In this document: positions 39,021 through 52,200 of the stretch, piece by piece
Layout: each line of letters begins with the position of its first letter
Position numbering within the stretch: position 1 is the stretch's first letter
Assembly (NCBI GenBank): GCA_024036415.1
Contig: JAMWET010000490.1
Location: forward strand, 62,001-126,000
DNA: 64,000 nt
Direction: 5' to 3'
Source: Prochilodus magdalenae
Lineage: Eukaryota > Chordata > Actinopteri > Characiformes > Prochilodontidae
Notes under the pieces: generated by a model
The model's database searches: none
Told to the model about the DNA's origin: nothing
Seen by the model: only the letters and a program-made list of their open reading frames with translations
Position numbers and translations under genes: made by a program

Positions 39021-40740
39021 CAGAGTCCCACTGGGGGCGCATAGACATGACGTCATCGAGCGTGGCCCTCTGGGAAGTGGAGTCCTGAAGAGCGGAGAAG
39101 CCGGGGAGACGCAGAGACGTGACAAGACCCAACAGATTTCACACCTGAAACACTCTGAACGTCTTTGTTTACATCACGTCCATCAATCATATAGACATTT
39201 CAATACTCCCGAGGAATTCCTCTCTAGAAGCACCGCTGTATGACAGTCCAAACACTGGCCTATCTGCTTATAGAGTCTTTTAGGGTTTATAAAGCATCTA
39301 TAATACGTATGTACGCAAGGCTGAAATGACTTTAGCCAGTACCCTACCTCCGGCCTATCTGGACTTGTTCTGGTCCTCCTCTGTAGGTTTTTCAATCTGT
39401 GTTATTTTTTAAAAGTGGGTATTTAAGCTGAATCTGAATCTTATGCCAGAAAGGCGCCTCTCCCGATCCCGGTCGGGATAGCGGGAGGGTGAGGTGACAT
39501 CATATTTACAATTGATTTTATTTTGCATGGTGCACGATGATGTCATCATAACTCTGGAGGCCTTTTAGAGCCGGCAAAGTGTCAGTACATTTTTGGGTTA
39601 AAGGTTAAAAGTGACCGTATGATGGAAATGGAAAGTTTCACGCTGATGTTACGGAACCTCCACCCCCTTTAGGACCGTACAACCAACACGCAAACTATGC
39701 AGCCTTCCAGTTACAGTCCGGTTCCAGCTGTGATGCATTAAAGGCAGTGTGTATGCAAGTCTAAAATGACATTCAGGACACTCGTTATGTCCTCTCGTAT
39801 CCAGAACCAGAACCAGGTTTATTGGCACATACAAGGAATTTGGGTTAGGCGGTTTGTGTCTCTCTAGTATTGTAACAATAGACACATGATTAACTGACAG
39901 TCCATATATATTGTCGCTGTCCAAAGAAAAACTAGTATCTCCAAAATGGCAACTTTACAGGCGAGGCCAAAAACCTCATTCGATTTTAATGTAAGTCAAT
40001 GGAACCAGACGTCTTTCCGAGCACTTCTGGGCCATTTCAGTTGGTCTGTTCATCATGCAAATCTCACAGTGTGTAAAGGGCAGCGGCTGTTTTCAAATGA
40101 TGCTTAAAAGTCAAAATGGACAAAAATGGAGATATATCGATGATATCTATGTCTATCTGTTCTACTTTTTACCAGACAGCCTGAACTGGACAGTATTGGT
40201 CACCCAGAAACGAAATACCTTAAAACCCCATTTTTAGCAGAAGCCGAGCGCTTACTTACCCTGGTGATGAATTTAGCTTCTTCCCGCTCTCGCCTCTCCG
40301 AACCAACCAACATCACAGCCGCCACCTTTTAACAGCCTGGGCCTCCTCGTCCCCTCGGGCCCAGCCAATAAGGGGCCGTTGAGCTCCGGGGTCCGGTGGG
40401 GTGTACTTGGCATGGGTTTGAGGGTGTGATACCTGAGCAGAAGCTAATGTGATGTTTTGAGGGGGGGTATCGTATCAGTCAGCCTCATTCTCATGCAGCC
40501 GTACACCGTGCAAGGGAAAATAGTTCCCCTCAGACACATAAACACTGGCTCTCTCTCTCACTCACTCACTCACACAGCTCACATTAGACATACCCTCACT
40601 TCAGGGGCTGGTGCATACAGGCTGCACCCCTACAGGGGAATTCCAGCAGGTGCTCTCAACCTTGTTATAACTGTGCGGTTCCGTGTGGCTTGAGGTGAGA
40701 GTTCTAGAGACGCTTACTGGGTTCTTATTGTTCACAGTGG
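39021..40740. other. Intergenic sequence with repeat X copy 2
   Basis: 39925-40110 is repeat X on + ('agtatctccaaaatggcaac', 'tttacaggcgaggccaaaaa', 'gggccatttcagttggtctg'). 40555-40580 is a short TC-rich/CACT run. Short open frames here have no family features. No gene supported. Confidence 0.55.
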
Positions 40741-41310
40741 TGGTGAATGGAACCGAACGTCCACTTCTACAAGGTCCCTCACAGGAAACTTGCCCAAGGC
40801 CTCCTAAGGGTGTGGCAGTGTAGTCACCCAGAATTGAACCCCAGTCTCCCACACGGGGTGATAGTGGTGTTCTATGTTGTGCCACATTAACAGCCGTATC
40901 TAGGCTGATGCGTTCAGTGATGCCCTCCATGAGTCAACCTGTTAGTGCCAGCACCATTGGCAGATGGGTGCACGACACAGGACTACATGCACACAGCCCT
41001 TTACAGCGACTGCCCTAAACACCACGTCACCGTCACCAAAGACTCCAATAGTGTCGCGCCAGACTGTCATGGAGTGATTCAGAACGTCAGCGGGTCATCT
41101 TTAGTGATTCCCAGAGGAGACGGCCAACGAGTCCATGTGGGGATGGTGAAACGGTTTGTTGTCACATGTCACACGTCCAGAAGGCCTGGTGCCATTCCAC
41201 CTCCACCCCTACCGCACCATCTGCAGGAACTGTGTGAGGATACTCAAGCTGCATGGGACGGATTATCACAGGACTCCATTAGGGGCCTACAACGGCGAAG
41301 CCTTGGAACC
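40741..41310. mobile_element. SINE-like fragment followed by Tc1-like pseudogene fragment
   Basis: 40745-40880 contains 'attgaaccccagtctccca', the reverse complement of a tRNA-SINE box B area as in the SINE at 2271, preceded by 'cagtgtagtcaccca'. About 40915-41300 (+) matches the Tc1 fragments at 33.6-34.0 kb ('ccagactgtcatggagtga', 'cagaaggcctggtgcc', 'accgcaccatctgcaggaac') with frameshifts and a deletion. Confidence 0.6.
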
Positions 41311-43240
41311 TCAGAAGGTCTTTAAGAGGCATCAAATTGTCACATGTTTGATAAACCGTGCGCAATGGACACCGATGAACTTACTTTATGGAACCTCCAC
41401 CTCCTAGAACCATACAGCCATTGTGGAAACTGTGCAGCCATCTGTAAGATGTGGTCCAGTTTCATCAGTGACACGTTTGTAAAACCCTATTTTCCTCTAT
41501 GAAACTCTTTAAACTAGTGGGCACAAGTTTGAACCAGTCAGGCTTTTCCCAAAGATCAAAGGGGATCGGAAACTTCAGGGACCTCAGCCTGGTCTCGGTG
41601 GTGTAGACACCGCACACTCGGGAATGATCACCTACCTTTCACCCCTTCGAACGATAAACACTCAACGCTAGCATTTCACCTGAACGTCTGAGCTTCACTC
41701 TCACAGTCGACAGAGCAAAATTTCCTCTGTGAAGCCCGGGGTCACGCTCGGGGTCGAGCTAGAGAGAAATCAAGGCTCTCGGAATTCTCCAAGCCAACAC
41801 CGTCTGGCAGAAGCTCAAAGCGAAGCTAAACAACAAAGCTAACGGAGGATTGGACCACAACACAAAGTCATGGCAACATTTCTAAAGCCTACCTACAGGA
41901 AATCCAGCACTCTTGACTTTTACGTTCTAGCACGGCGAGACTGGCTGAGGACCCCGAGGGATAGCCTTGTACAGTGTAGGCATGATCGATGAAATCGCTA
42001 GCCATTCCGCTGCTTCACATCTGACTTCAAATCTATCAGCCAGCTAATAACCTAACACAACAATAACCGGACAATTAAGAGGTAAACAGTCAACTAGACC
42101 CGTCTGATGTGAAACGTATCGTTCTAGAGAAACCTGAGGCAGCACTGTTCACAGTGATGGTGATGGGGAACCAGACGTCCACCTCTAAAAGCCACCTTAC
42201 AGAAAGCTACTACATGAACAGGTTATGAATACGCCGCCTGATGCCCGAGTCACTGTTTAGGGTCATAATGCTAAATCTAGAGCTATGCTAAAAGTCTAGA
42301 ACATAGCTCCCTAACCAGTGGTCTTCTAACACCACCATGCCATACATCTCTGCAAGGAACCCAACACAACTGACCACCAACACAGCATAGAATGGGTGGG
42401 CTACAGGTTAGGGCACCAGCCTTGTAACTGTGAATATTGTGGCCTAAAACCTTTTTTTAAATTCCTTCAGAGTGGAGTAATCCATGCAGGGCACCTGCCG
42501 AGAAAATGGGACTCCTAACAACCACCTGGAACACCCATTAACACTGCCCCAGCCCTTAAAGCTGTCATCTTTGAGAGAGTGGAGAACATCAAGGTCCATT
42601 CTTGTCTTAATGCTAAATCTAGAGCTATACTAGAGGTCTCGAATGGTCCTGGATGCCTTGGGAGCGCCGGAGGTTCATGCTAACGAATGAAGGCTCTTAA
42701 GAAGTAACAGTGAGATGCACAGGGCTGCAACGGTTAATCCACTTAGTCGACTAATATCGTAGATAATAGTCGATTAGTTGGCGAGGTGACGTCATAAACC
42801 GAGTAAGTGATTATTCGTTTGACCATTTCAACTATCAATATGGTCAACTGTTGCAACTGTAGAGGAGCATGTGCCTTGTGGTGTTGGGCTCTACGTAGGG
42901 TGGTCACTTTCATAACCTCAAAAAGGAGGACATCCCACTCCCAAAAGGAGGACATCATAAGGAAAGCGGCATGACCTGTGGTTAGCCTGTCCACTAGTCA
43001 CATGTCACATGACCTTGTTAAACCAATGAAATCCAAGGCATGTCTTTTGACACAGACGTGAGCCAATGGAACTCATACTATTGTTGGCGAGTGAACCATC
43101 CGTCCACTGTCTGGCCCTAAACCCGGCGTGTGCTCACCCTACCTGTATCGCAGGTTAGCAGGGGTCACTGTCTACCATCCAGTAAACATTTATGGCTGTC
43201 CCGTCTGCTTTCCAGCCGTTTCAGCCAACGCTGCTTCCAT
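41311..43240. other. Intergenic, no gene seen
   Basis: Two short segments are related in direct orientation ('atgctaaatctagagctat' near 42268 and 42610). 42725-42790 has a 'gggctgcaacggttaatc...gtcgattagt' motif typical of hAT-type MITE ends. Nothing else recognised. Confidence 0.5.
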
Positions 43241-44120
43241 GATAGGCCCTTTTCACACTTCCGCATTCTTTTTTCCGGAAACACGCGCGGATGGGTAACA
43301 CTAGTTCCGCTAAACAGTAAACAGTGATGGCAGAGTCCAAGAACAAGAGATTTTGTAGTGTACCAAGGTGTTCGAACTCGGTTTCAGTGGACAAATTTTC
43401 ACGTCCCCCCTCATAAGCTGTCAGCGTTTGATAAACAAGCTCTCGCCGGGGAGTAGACGGGAGTAGAAGACAACCAGCAGACCATGTATAACCTCAAGTT
43501 TGTGAGGCTCCTCGTTCTCTCTCATCGAACGGTAGCACCTAGCTCTGATTATCACCTGGTTGTCGACTATACTGGACACTGAATAAACAATAACACTTAG
43601 CCTATCATTCCTGTGACGAGGATTAGCTTGTTGTGCTAGTGTGTTAGCAGGCATAGATGTAAACAAAGCTTACTTGGTTTGCTAGCTAACCTAATCGGGA
43701 GCTGCGAATAAGGAGCTAACTTTAGCCTCGTAGATCACGTTAACTAAAGCAGTCAGTTTCATTCATAATGTTTACTATTAGCTTAAACTAGACATATTTA
43801 ACATTAAACGCTAGTATATGATGCATATACATTAAATGCTAGTTAGCTAGCTAGCTAGCACAGATGTAAACAAAGCTAACGTTAGCTGGCGTTTCCTTCC
43901 TAACCCTGATAGCTGTGAAGGAACTCTTCAACAAAGAATTTGTAGCCTTTGTTCATCTTAGAGTCCTTCTATAAGGAATATTTTCCAACAATCCTGGAAA
44001 CATCCTCAAATTTCAGTCTCGACAGCGATGAAGTGAAATGTTTAATGGTCAGTCGGGAGTACAGGAACTTGTACTACCCAGCGTCGACGTATTTCCACTT
44101 TTTGGTGAAAAGGGCCTATC
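43241..44120 (+). mobile_element. THAP-type transposon remnant, copy 2
   Basis: Ends 'gataggcccttttcac' and 'gtgaaaagggcctatc' are perfect inverted repeats of 16 bp. The left 140 bp nearly equals copy 1 up to 'caaggtgttcgaactc', then a deletion removes most of the THAP frame. Further right, shared blocks such as 'cctatcattcc.gtgacgagg' and 'cctcgtagatcacgttaact' align with copy 1; 43795-43980 is extra sequence absent from copy 1. Confidence 0.75.
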
Positions 44121-46050
44121 ACTAAAAGGAGACTCACTTAAGCTGTCATGCATCCCACCTCTGACACCACTGTGACATTGTGTATAAGACACGGTAAACA
44201 GGCCGAGATAGCAGGTAGCTCACGTCTAGCCACACATCTTCCCTGGCTGGTAGACCAGAAGGTACATGCATCATACAAGATGCATCTCAAACCAACGACA
44301 GTACCTTCTTATAGCTTGATGTCTTTTCAACCACGAGTGCAGCTCTCCCGAGACCCTTCGTACGAGGCCACTCTGCATGACGACGCCATCGTAAGACAGT
44401 AGCAGGGCGCTACACTATTCTGGAATTATCCCATACGCTGGATTTCAAGATCTCCACCTCTATCAGTGATCAATCAAGGAGTGGCGTTTAAGGCCTATAC
44501 ACCACAGGCAAACGAGAAGGGTTAACACGTTCATCTGCAATTACCTGTCAACAGGGTTATCTCGGTATAACCCGCATGGTTTGTTGGCCCTCTCCTCTTA
44601 CACGTCCCCTGCTATACTATACTGCTGTTTCGGTACACACAAGGGTGCCATTCGAGAGCAGAAGAAGGAGGCTGATAGTGAAGGGGAATGTATGAACCGT
44701 TACCTGAGCTTCTGATCCTCACCTTCTTCCCAGCCCCTACAGAGCCCATGCATTAACTTCAACAGGCTCAAATGATCTGGGCTAAATGGCACGGTCTCAC
44801 TGCCAGGTGCTTAGGATGCAGCCAATTAGCCAACGAAAGATCTCTTACGCACCTCCGCCTTCACGGGGCCCTCCTTCAGACAGGCTCAATTTCAATTTCA
44901 CCCACCACTCACCGTGGTTGATATTGTGGCATCTGTGTAGAGAAAGACGAGGGGGCATGGCTCCCAAACGAGTGGTCCTTTAACACCGCTCAGCGCTGCC
45001 CGAGTGCGGCAGGCCATTCCATACATCTATGCAAGCAACCCACCACAACTGACCATCAGCCCAGCATTTAATGGGTAGGCTGGAGGTTAGGGCACCAGCC
45101 TTGTGACTGGAAGGTCACCGGTTTCCCTGGACCGACAGGACTGAAGTGCCCTGGAGCAAGGCACCTAACCCACAACTGCTAGCTGGGTGCTGTGGATAGG
45201 GCGGCCTACTGCTCTGGGCAAGTGGGCTGACTGCCCCCTAGTGTGTACTCATTAATGTGTGTGTCTCTTCCACACATTTAATGTCCGTAACAGCAACACT
45301 GTTCACAATAAAGGGCTCTTGAGTGCGGTGCTTCACAGGAGCCTGTGCATGTGGCTGCTCTGCACAACCCCAGCAGAGTGAGCCAGTAGCAGGACACTAC
45401 AGTCTTTATCCATTCGTTCTTCTAAAAATGATGTCTGACGTTCACACCAGAGGGCAACAAGGCGTGGGGGTGTTCGAAGCCACTCTGGTTGTCGTATGTG
45501 GATGTCCAGGAAGGCTAGCCTGTTTTGAAAGCACATATATTAAAGCTACCTTTGCGCTAATGGCTAGCTTTGCTGGCCGGTTAGCATGCTGGCTAACCTA
45601 CCTAGCTATAAAACTCCCTAGAGACACCAACAATATCCGTTACTCTCTTCCACACTTCATGTATATGTAGTATATGTATGTACAGAGATCAGACGCTAAG
45701 GACCTTGAACCCTCGTGTCTACGATTGGTTCAAAGAATTTGCTGGATCCAGGCGTTTACAATGGTGCTTCACGTCGTCAAAGTTCATTTTCATCTCCACT
45801 CGATTTGTACCTTGTCGCTCGTTGCTGTGTTTCTTGCTTCCGAGGGGGTCTAACCCCAATCACTGCTAGAGAGGACAGTTCATGCACAAACTAATCTACC
45901 CCTTACGAACGGACTGTCCCCAAAAATACAGCCTCACAGCAATGTACATGTGATATGACATGTGATAGGTACTCAGTCCTATCGAACCACATGACTAACA
46001 GCTCACATGACTACACCTGTATGTAGTACCTAGGTCAACAAGGGATGGGT
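44121..46050. other. Intergenic with one tRNA-like SINE
   Basis: About 45060-45240 reads 'ggttagggcaccagccttgt' 'gactggaaggtcaccggttt' then 'ctggagcaaggcacctaac' and 'tgcccc', the layout of another fish tRNA-derived SINE with a decayed box B. The rest shows no gene; short frames lack family features. Confidence 0.5.
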
Positions 46051-46052
46051 AT

Positions 46053-46976
46053 AGGGTTGCCACCCGTCCCGTAAAACACGGAATCAACCTTTATTTGGCA
46101 ATTAAATGTTGCGTCCCGTATTAAACCAATACGGTACACGATTTGTTCCGTTTTTCCGTAAATGTCCATAAATTTGTTCCGTATTTCCGTAAATTTGTTC
46201 CGAATTTCCGTAAATATCCGTAAATTTGTTCCGTATTTCCATAAATATTCGTAAATTTGTCCCGAATTTCCGTAAATATCCGTAGATTTGTTCCGTATTT
46301 CCGTAAATGTCCGTAAATTTGTTCCGAATTTCCGTAAATATCCGTAAATTTATTCCGTATTTCCGTAAATTTGTTCCGAATTTCCGTAAATATCCGTAAA
46401 TATGTTCCGTATTTCCATAAATATTCGTAAATTTGTCCCATATTTCCATAAATATCCATAAATTTGTTCCGTATTTCCGTAAATGTCCGTAAATTTGTTC
46501 CGAATTTCCGTAAATATCCGTAAATATGTTCCGTATTTCCATAAATATTCGTAAATTTGTCCCATATTTCCATAAATATCCGTAAATTTGTTCCGTATTT
46601 CCGTAAATGTCCGTAAATTTGTTCCGAATTTCCGTAAATATCCGTAAATTTGTTCCGTATTTCTGTAAATGTCCGTAAATTTGTTCCGTATTTCTGTAAA
46701 TGTCCGATATACACGTCTGTCACACACACATGAATGATCACAATCTCTCTCAACCACGCCCCCCCCACCTCCCGCCCAGGACAAGTTTAAATAGAGAACA
46801 TTAGTTCTGTATTACCGTGAATGTCTGATAATCACGTGTGTCGCACATGATTGATCAAACTCTCCCCCAAACAATTGCGGAAACGGATCAAATATGGGAG
46901 GCGATTTCGAACACGTCACTCACACATGACCACGCCCCCCCGTCCTTTATTTTCATTTCTGAAAGGTGGCAACACT
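46053..46976. mobile_element. MITE with an internal 31 bp minisatellite
   Basis: Ends AGGGTTGCCACC (46053-46064) and GGTGGCAACACT (46965-46976) are inverted with one mismatch. Inside, 46140-46705 is about 18 units of 'ttccgtatttccgtaaatgt' + 'ccgtaaatttg'. A compact inverted copy of the same MITE at 1762-1955 carries only about one unit ('cgtttacagaaatacggaac'), so the array grew within this copy. Long minus-strand frames ('YGNSEQIYGHLRKYGTNLRI') come from the repeat. Confidence 0.8.
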
Positions 46977-48055
46977 AGATGGGTATATTGACCTTAACCC
47001 ATGGTATGAATGCCCATAGTGCTCCCAATGCCAACGCACAACATTTCAACAGTGTGACGACAAGTCTGTTTCTGTCATCTTCCGATGTTCAAATTTGACT
47101 TGTGACTTTGACAGATGTCAAAGTAGACGTTAAGGGTTAGGGTTAGCAAACGGCTTTCCATAAAATCACAGCTACAAATCATGTATCCCCTAGGAAATGA
47201 CTGGTTGCTTGTAACTCTGTCGTCTGCTAGCATTAACGTAGGTTTAGAGTTATCCCTATCATCAGAAGGTGGAGTTGGATCTCCAGCGGTGCCCTAGCCA
47301 TCAATGCCCAAGAGTCCAAGAGACCAGAGCTGTGTCCTTACTCTGTGGATGGGTATGATAGTCCTCTCCCTCCATCTTAGCCATGGAACAACGCTAGCCA
47401 ACATGGGTGTCTATTAGCTAGCGTAACAGTTTAGCCGTTATTGTTCTGCTCCTAAGAAGATCCAGTGATGTGTATCGGGTTAGCATCTTTTTTTGGGTTA
47501 GCATCTTCCACCTGTTTGTCTGGCAAACCAATGGCACTGCTTTAGCATCAGTTTGGAACACTGTGGTGCCACTTTAAGAAGCTAACGATAGCCTGGGAGC
47601 ATTTCCCATGCTTCACCATGACACTGGAAAAGCCAAACATCTGTCTTTTTTAAGGTGGTCATTCATTTCCGCCTCAGATTTTGGGCATTTCTGAGCTTTG
47701 CTTCAGTAGAATGAACATGAGGCTCTGTTAAGGCGATCCTTCAGGGCTGCCTATGGATACTAAACCCCGTAAAACAGGCAGATGACCTCCTGAATGATCT
47801 ACTTGTAATAAGTCTGGGCTTTTGAAGTTCTTAAATTTCTTATAGATTTTAAAAGCATCAGGACCAAATTCTCAGAGCAGCATGATACAAGCTGAACACT
47901 AGGATCTCTAATAGGTAACCTTACAGATAGGGACCCTGCCAAATAATAGCATGGCACCAAATGATGTGGTAGTGTGTTTTATGCCGAACTTACTCAATAC
48001 GGTGCTCTAGAACACCAGATCGGATTCTCTTCAGCGCTGGTCCAGTCGACATGGC
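46977..48055. other. Intergenic, nothing recognised
   Basis: No reading frame, RNA or repeat family identified by eye. A short direct repeat 'gggttagcatctt' occurs twice near 47480-47510. Confidence 0.5.
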
Positions 48056-48470
48056 CAGCCAATGTCATACTGATATTGTACAGCTCCTTGTACACACATT
48101 GTCCGTTTTTGTATTAGTGTGTGTTTGTGCTTGTGTGAGTGAATCAGACACAGCAGTACTGTTAGACACCTCAGTGTCACTGCTGGACTGAAAATCGTCC
48201 AACAACCAAATGTCTAGCCAACAGCGTACTGTGGGAAGGGTCCTATGGGAAGTGTCTTGGGGGAAGCGTCCCGTGGCCACTGATGAAGGTCTAGAGAATG
48301 ACCAACACTGCACTGTGCAGCAGCAGATGAGCTATGGTCTCTGACCAGCAAGGTAGGAGTGGACAGTGAGTGGACACAGTGTTTAAACACTCCAGCAGCA
48401 CTGCTGTGTCTGATCCACTCACACCAGCACCACCCACACTAACACACCACCACCACGTCAGTGTCACCCA
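48056..48470. repeat. Interspersed repeat with inverted 'tgtgagtgaatcagacacag' ends
   Basis: 'gtgagtgaatcagacacagcagtactg' near 48136 is inverted at 48390-48425 ('cagcagcactgctgtgtctg', 'atccactcacac'). The body contains 'gtggccactgatgaaggtct' and 'gatgagctatggtctctgac', which I recognise as a high-copy fish repeat of unclear class. A small related piece is at about 7925-7980. Confidence 0.6.
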
Positions 48471-48476
48471 TTTTGG

Positions 48477-48522
48477 CTTTTTTTTTTTTGTTGTTGTTGT
48501 TCTCTTTCTCTCTCTCTCTCTA

Positions 48523-48560
<38 letters not shown>
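48477..48560. repeat. T/(GTT)/(TC)/(TA) compound microsatellite
   Basis: Poly-T, GTT, TC and then an about 36 bp TA run, ending 'atagcatgc'. It lies about 700 bp upstream of the ppm1l start codon. Confidence 0.95.
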
Positions 48561-48561
<1 letters not shown>

Positions 48562-48579
48562 CATGCGCTTCATAAACCT

Positions 48580-49269
48580 GGTGGATCTGTTACTGTACCC
48601 CCACCCATTTCCATGCAAGCACTGCCCCTTGTGCGCTGGGATTGGCTAGTGAGAGGCCGCTGCCCGTACTCTGATTGGCTAGCAACTTCGACTGACAGGC
48701 AGACAGCCACTCAGGCCGCGGGAGGGGCGGGCCTGGCTGGAATGCTAATGAGCCCGTTTGTTGTGATGTACAATGGCAAATGCGGGTTAGTCAACGGACG
48801 CCGGGGGCCAACGGTAGAGGCTGTAACCCCGTTTGGTTCGGTTTCGTTTAAAATGGCTGTATTCCTTCGGGCCTCTAAAGGCAAAACCCGCCTCCTCGAC
48901 CTAAAACGGGCCGTTAGGGTTCTAGATCTTCACCGCTGAGGGGCTTTAAGAGCAGGTCAGCTCGTGCCCCCACCTCCCTCCTGCCCGCAGCTGTTCGCCG
49001 GCTCGATAGCCGCTAGCGTTAGCCTCCTCCTTCAAGACTGAGCGGTCGCGTGAAGACGCCAGAGCCTAGATTTTTGTGATTTCTTTATTTTGTGTGAATG
49101 AAAGGCCGTGAAAATGGGTGCGGACTTGTGGTAGGACATCCGCCGAGTGCCGGTAACACGTCCACCCACGTCTTTCTGATACTGACGAAGGGATTTTAAC
49201 TCATTTTGAATTAGTTAACCGCCACCGTCGTCCTTAGTCGTCGTCTCCTCAGCTTCCCGCGCGCGTGTG
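48580..49269 (+). promoter_or_regulatory. ppm1l: ppm1l promoter region and 5' UTR
   Basis: GC-rich, CpG-rich sequence directly upstream of the ppm1l ATG, unlike the AT-rich surroundings. It has CCAAT-box-like inverted ATTGG motifs ('gggattggctagtgag' and 'tctgattggctagc' at about 48638 and 48672), typical of TATA-less CpG promoters. The exact transcription start cannot be read from sequence. Confidence 0.6.
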
Positions 49270-52200
49270 ATGATAGCAGACACAATGACTCTGCTGTCTC
49301 TCCTCGGTCGCATCATGCGTTACTTTCTCCTCCGGCCGGAGACCCTGTTCCTCTTGTGCATCAGCCTGGCCCTGTGGAGCTACTTCTTCCACACGGACGA
49401 GGTGAAGACCATCGTCAAGTCGAGCCGCGACGCCGTCAGGATGGTCAAGGGCAAAGTGGCCGAGATGATGATGACGCACGAGGGGCTCGGGGGGCTCCGG
49501 GCCCTGGACGCCGAGTTCTCCAACACGTGGGGCTTCCTAGACGCCAATGTGGCCGTGTACTCCATCCAAGGACGCCGGGACCACATGGAGGACCGCTTCG
49601 AGGTGCTTACCGACCTGGCCAACAGGAGCCACCCGTCCATCTTCGCCATTTTCGACGGGCACGGCGGCGAGGTGACGTAACCGGTGTTTTAAATATTATT
49701 AATATGACTACAGTCAGGTTATACATTGGATGCTTTGCCACACGTTGGCCACTAGAGGTCACTGTTGAGGCACATTCACTGCTAGCATCAAGCTAGCTCA
49801 ACCTGTTAATGACCAGGACAGCAGCTAGCTAACTTGTACAACCATTATATAGCTAACTTTGCTATCTGAGGGTTTCTGTCATCACAAATGTAGGTGTAGC
49901 TTAGCCAAACACTTTAAAGAAGCATATGTGAGAATGGGTGAATTTTGCTCTTGAGCTCCCCCTACAGTTTGAAGCATAAGTCACTTTCACACCACTGTCG
50001 ATCTTTGACTCCTCCAGTGCTACCCTCCCTTATGGACCGCTATACCTGTGGAGGATCTGAAGGATACAGGCCGACTCCTCTTTGTGTGCACTCCCATCTC
50101 GTAGGCCGTCCAGCACAACACTGGCAAAGACATCATCAGAAGAGAAAGCCTTCTCCCCATTAGCCATGAGGCCATCCCACTTTCCTCCCCATATTTCAAC
50201 TCTCACCAAGCCCAAAAAGCCAGTCTGAGATTGACTCTCGTTCAGTCAGTCCCTCCGTTTCTCTTCTTTACTTTCTCAGCATCTTCTATGGTCTCTTTGC
50301 AGCCTCTGTCCAGGCTGGGAATACCAAGCTAGCTTCCTCTTGTAGCTAGCTGAAGACCCCTATAGTTGTTGGTGGGTGACGTGGTGCCGTAAACCGTTAC
50401 ACAGTTCTCGCTGTATGTCTCTTGCAAGCTACTCCAGCGCCAGTTACTATAGTATAGCGCTATTGCAGACGTTCTGAGTGGATATGACGAACACACACTC
50501 CTCTGTTCTAAATCCATCTAAATAATTTTGTAAAGTTCTTCGAATTTTTGCTTTTCTTTGTCTTATTTTGAATATTTGCAGTAAAATCACCTAATTATTG
50601 GACGATTACTGATCCGGTATTTAACAAAAAGCTTCAGAATCTGCTGATTATGACAACATTGTATACGCCCAGACAACATTTATATGACACTGTGGACGTA
50701 TACAATGTCAGGTTTGAATCTGATCCAGTCTTTCCCCTTTCATTCGGCCCGATATTGATGATATACCGTCTCATGTTGTATATCATATATCTCAGGTAAT
50801 AGTTATAGTTATAATAGCTAAAGTGAGAAGGTATCAATGGGACACCCCTATTTCTGAGGTGATCTATTGACAGATGACCAGAAACAAACATTCTGCGTAG
50901 CTATTTTATTCTGCAGCAGGATGATCAATAGATACGCCATGTTTTAGATTTGTGGGTGGCTGTGATTTTTGGCCTTCGGTGTTACTTTGCGAGGAAAGAC
51001 CTTATCAAGAGCTTATTGTAGCGTGTTCCTGCTCCAGTTCATCTGACACGACTTATGAGGTTTAGAGTGGGTGTGGTCAAGCTGAATTGTGCTTTGACCA
51101 GACAGACTGGTTTCCAGCATTTACAGGTCTTTGTTTGGTTTTTTTGGCTTTGTGCATTTAGATTCTAACAAAGAGTCAGAAAGCCATTTAAAGAACAAAG
51201 GCTTGTTTCAGGGGGCTAATTTCAGAACCACAGATGCTTATCTGTCGTATTCAATCATGCTTCCCTCCCCCAGTCGGGGGGGGACATCTGCCACTTACCC
51301 TTTATACCCCTAGTCCCTTGGGAATACCACAGATGTTCAGATTAAAAAAACATACCCAGGCTCTTATTACCGTAATGTTCCTCTCTGCTCTGAGAGGACA
51401 CACACGGGGATGAGTCTTGCTCTGAAGCAAAGCAGAGAAGTCATTTATCAGAATAGGCTAAATCTAATTGAAGTCGGGTAACGCAGGCAGTGCTTTCCAT
51501 TCCTGATGTCAACGTGACCCTACGTTTCTGACCCATTAACCAAGTTAGCAAGCTCCCTGCTGAATGCTGCTCCACTAGAATAACTGATGTAGCTTCTGGT
51601 ACTGATATTTAACAACACTGAGATATAAGGGTTATTAGTCTTTATAGTGGCATTGGACCTTTACGAGACAACGGCAAAATTTAAACGTGTAGGCGTTAGG
51701 GCTGTACCCGACTCAGAATTCTGTCAGTCGAATCGGATTCGCCCGTCCTGGCCGACGATTCGACTATTTGTTCACGTTTTTTTTCCATGTACATTATCTA
51801 GTACATTATCTAGTGGTTGGTGTAGCTCAGCGGATAACACCCCTACCAACCAGGGAGCCACCACCACATGTGGGAGACTGGGGTTCGAATCCCAGTCTGG
51901 GTGACTATGCTGTGCTACACCAATAAGAGTCCTTGGGCAAGACTCCTAACACTACACTGGCCCACCTGTAATATGAATACCCTTGTAAATCGCTCTGGAT
52001 AAGAGCGTCAGCTAAATGCGGTAAAATGTAAATGTAGTAAAACAGTAAATCAGTCTGCATACGGTTCAGATCTGATCCTCCTCATTTAGAAAGTCAGCAG
52101 AGTCACAGGGACATGTTTCTGAACTAAAGGAGGTGGGGCTTATGATGATCGATCTGAACTGGAGCCTGATTTAGTTACAGGATACAGCGCCGGGCGGCAG

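Noticed and set aside
46102..46784. Long minus-strand frames of up to 215 residues with 'YGNSEQIYGHLRKYGTNL' repeats
   Set aside because: Three overlapping frames are open at once within a 31 bp minisatellite inside a MITE; no unit-independent protein sequence.
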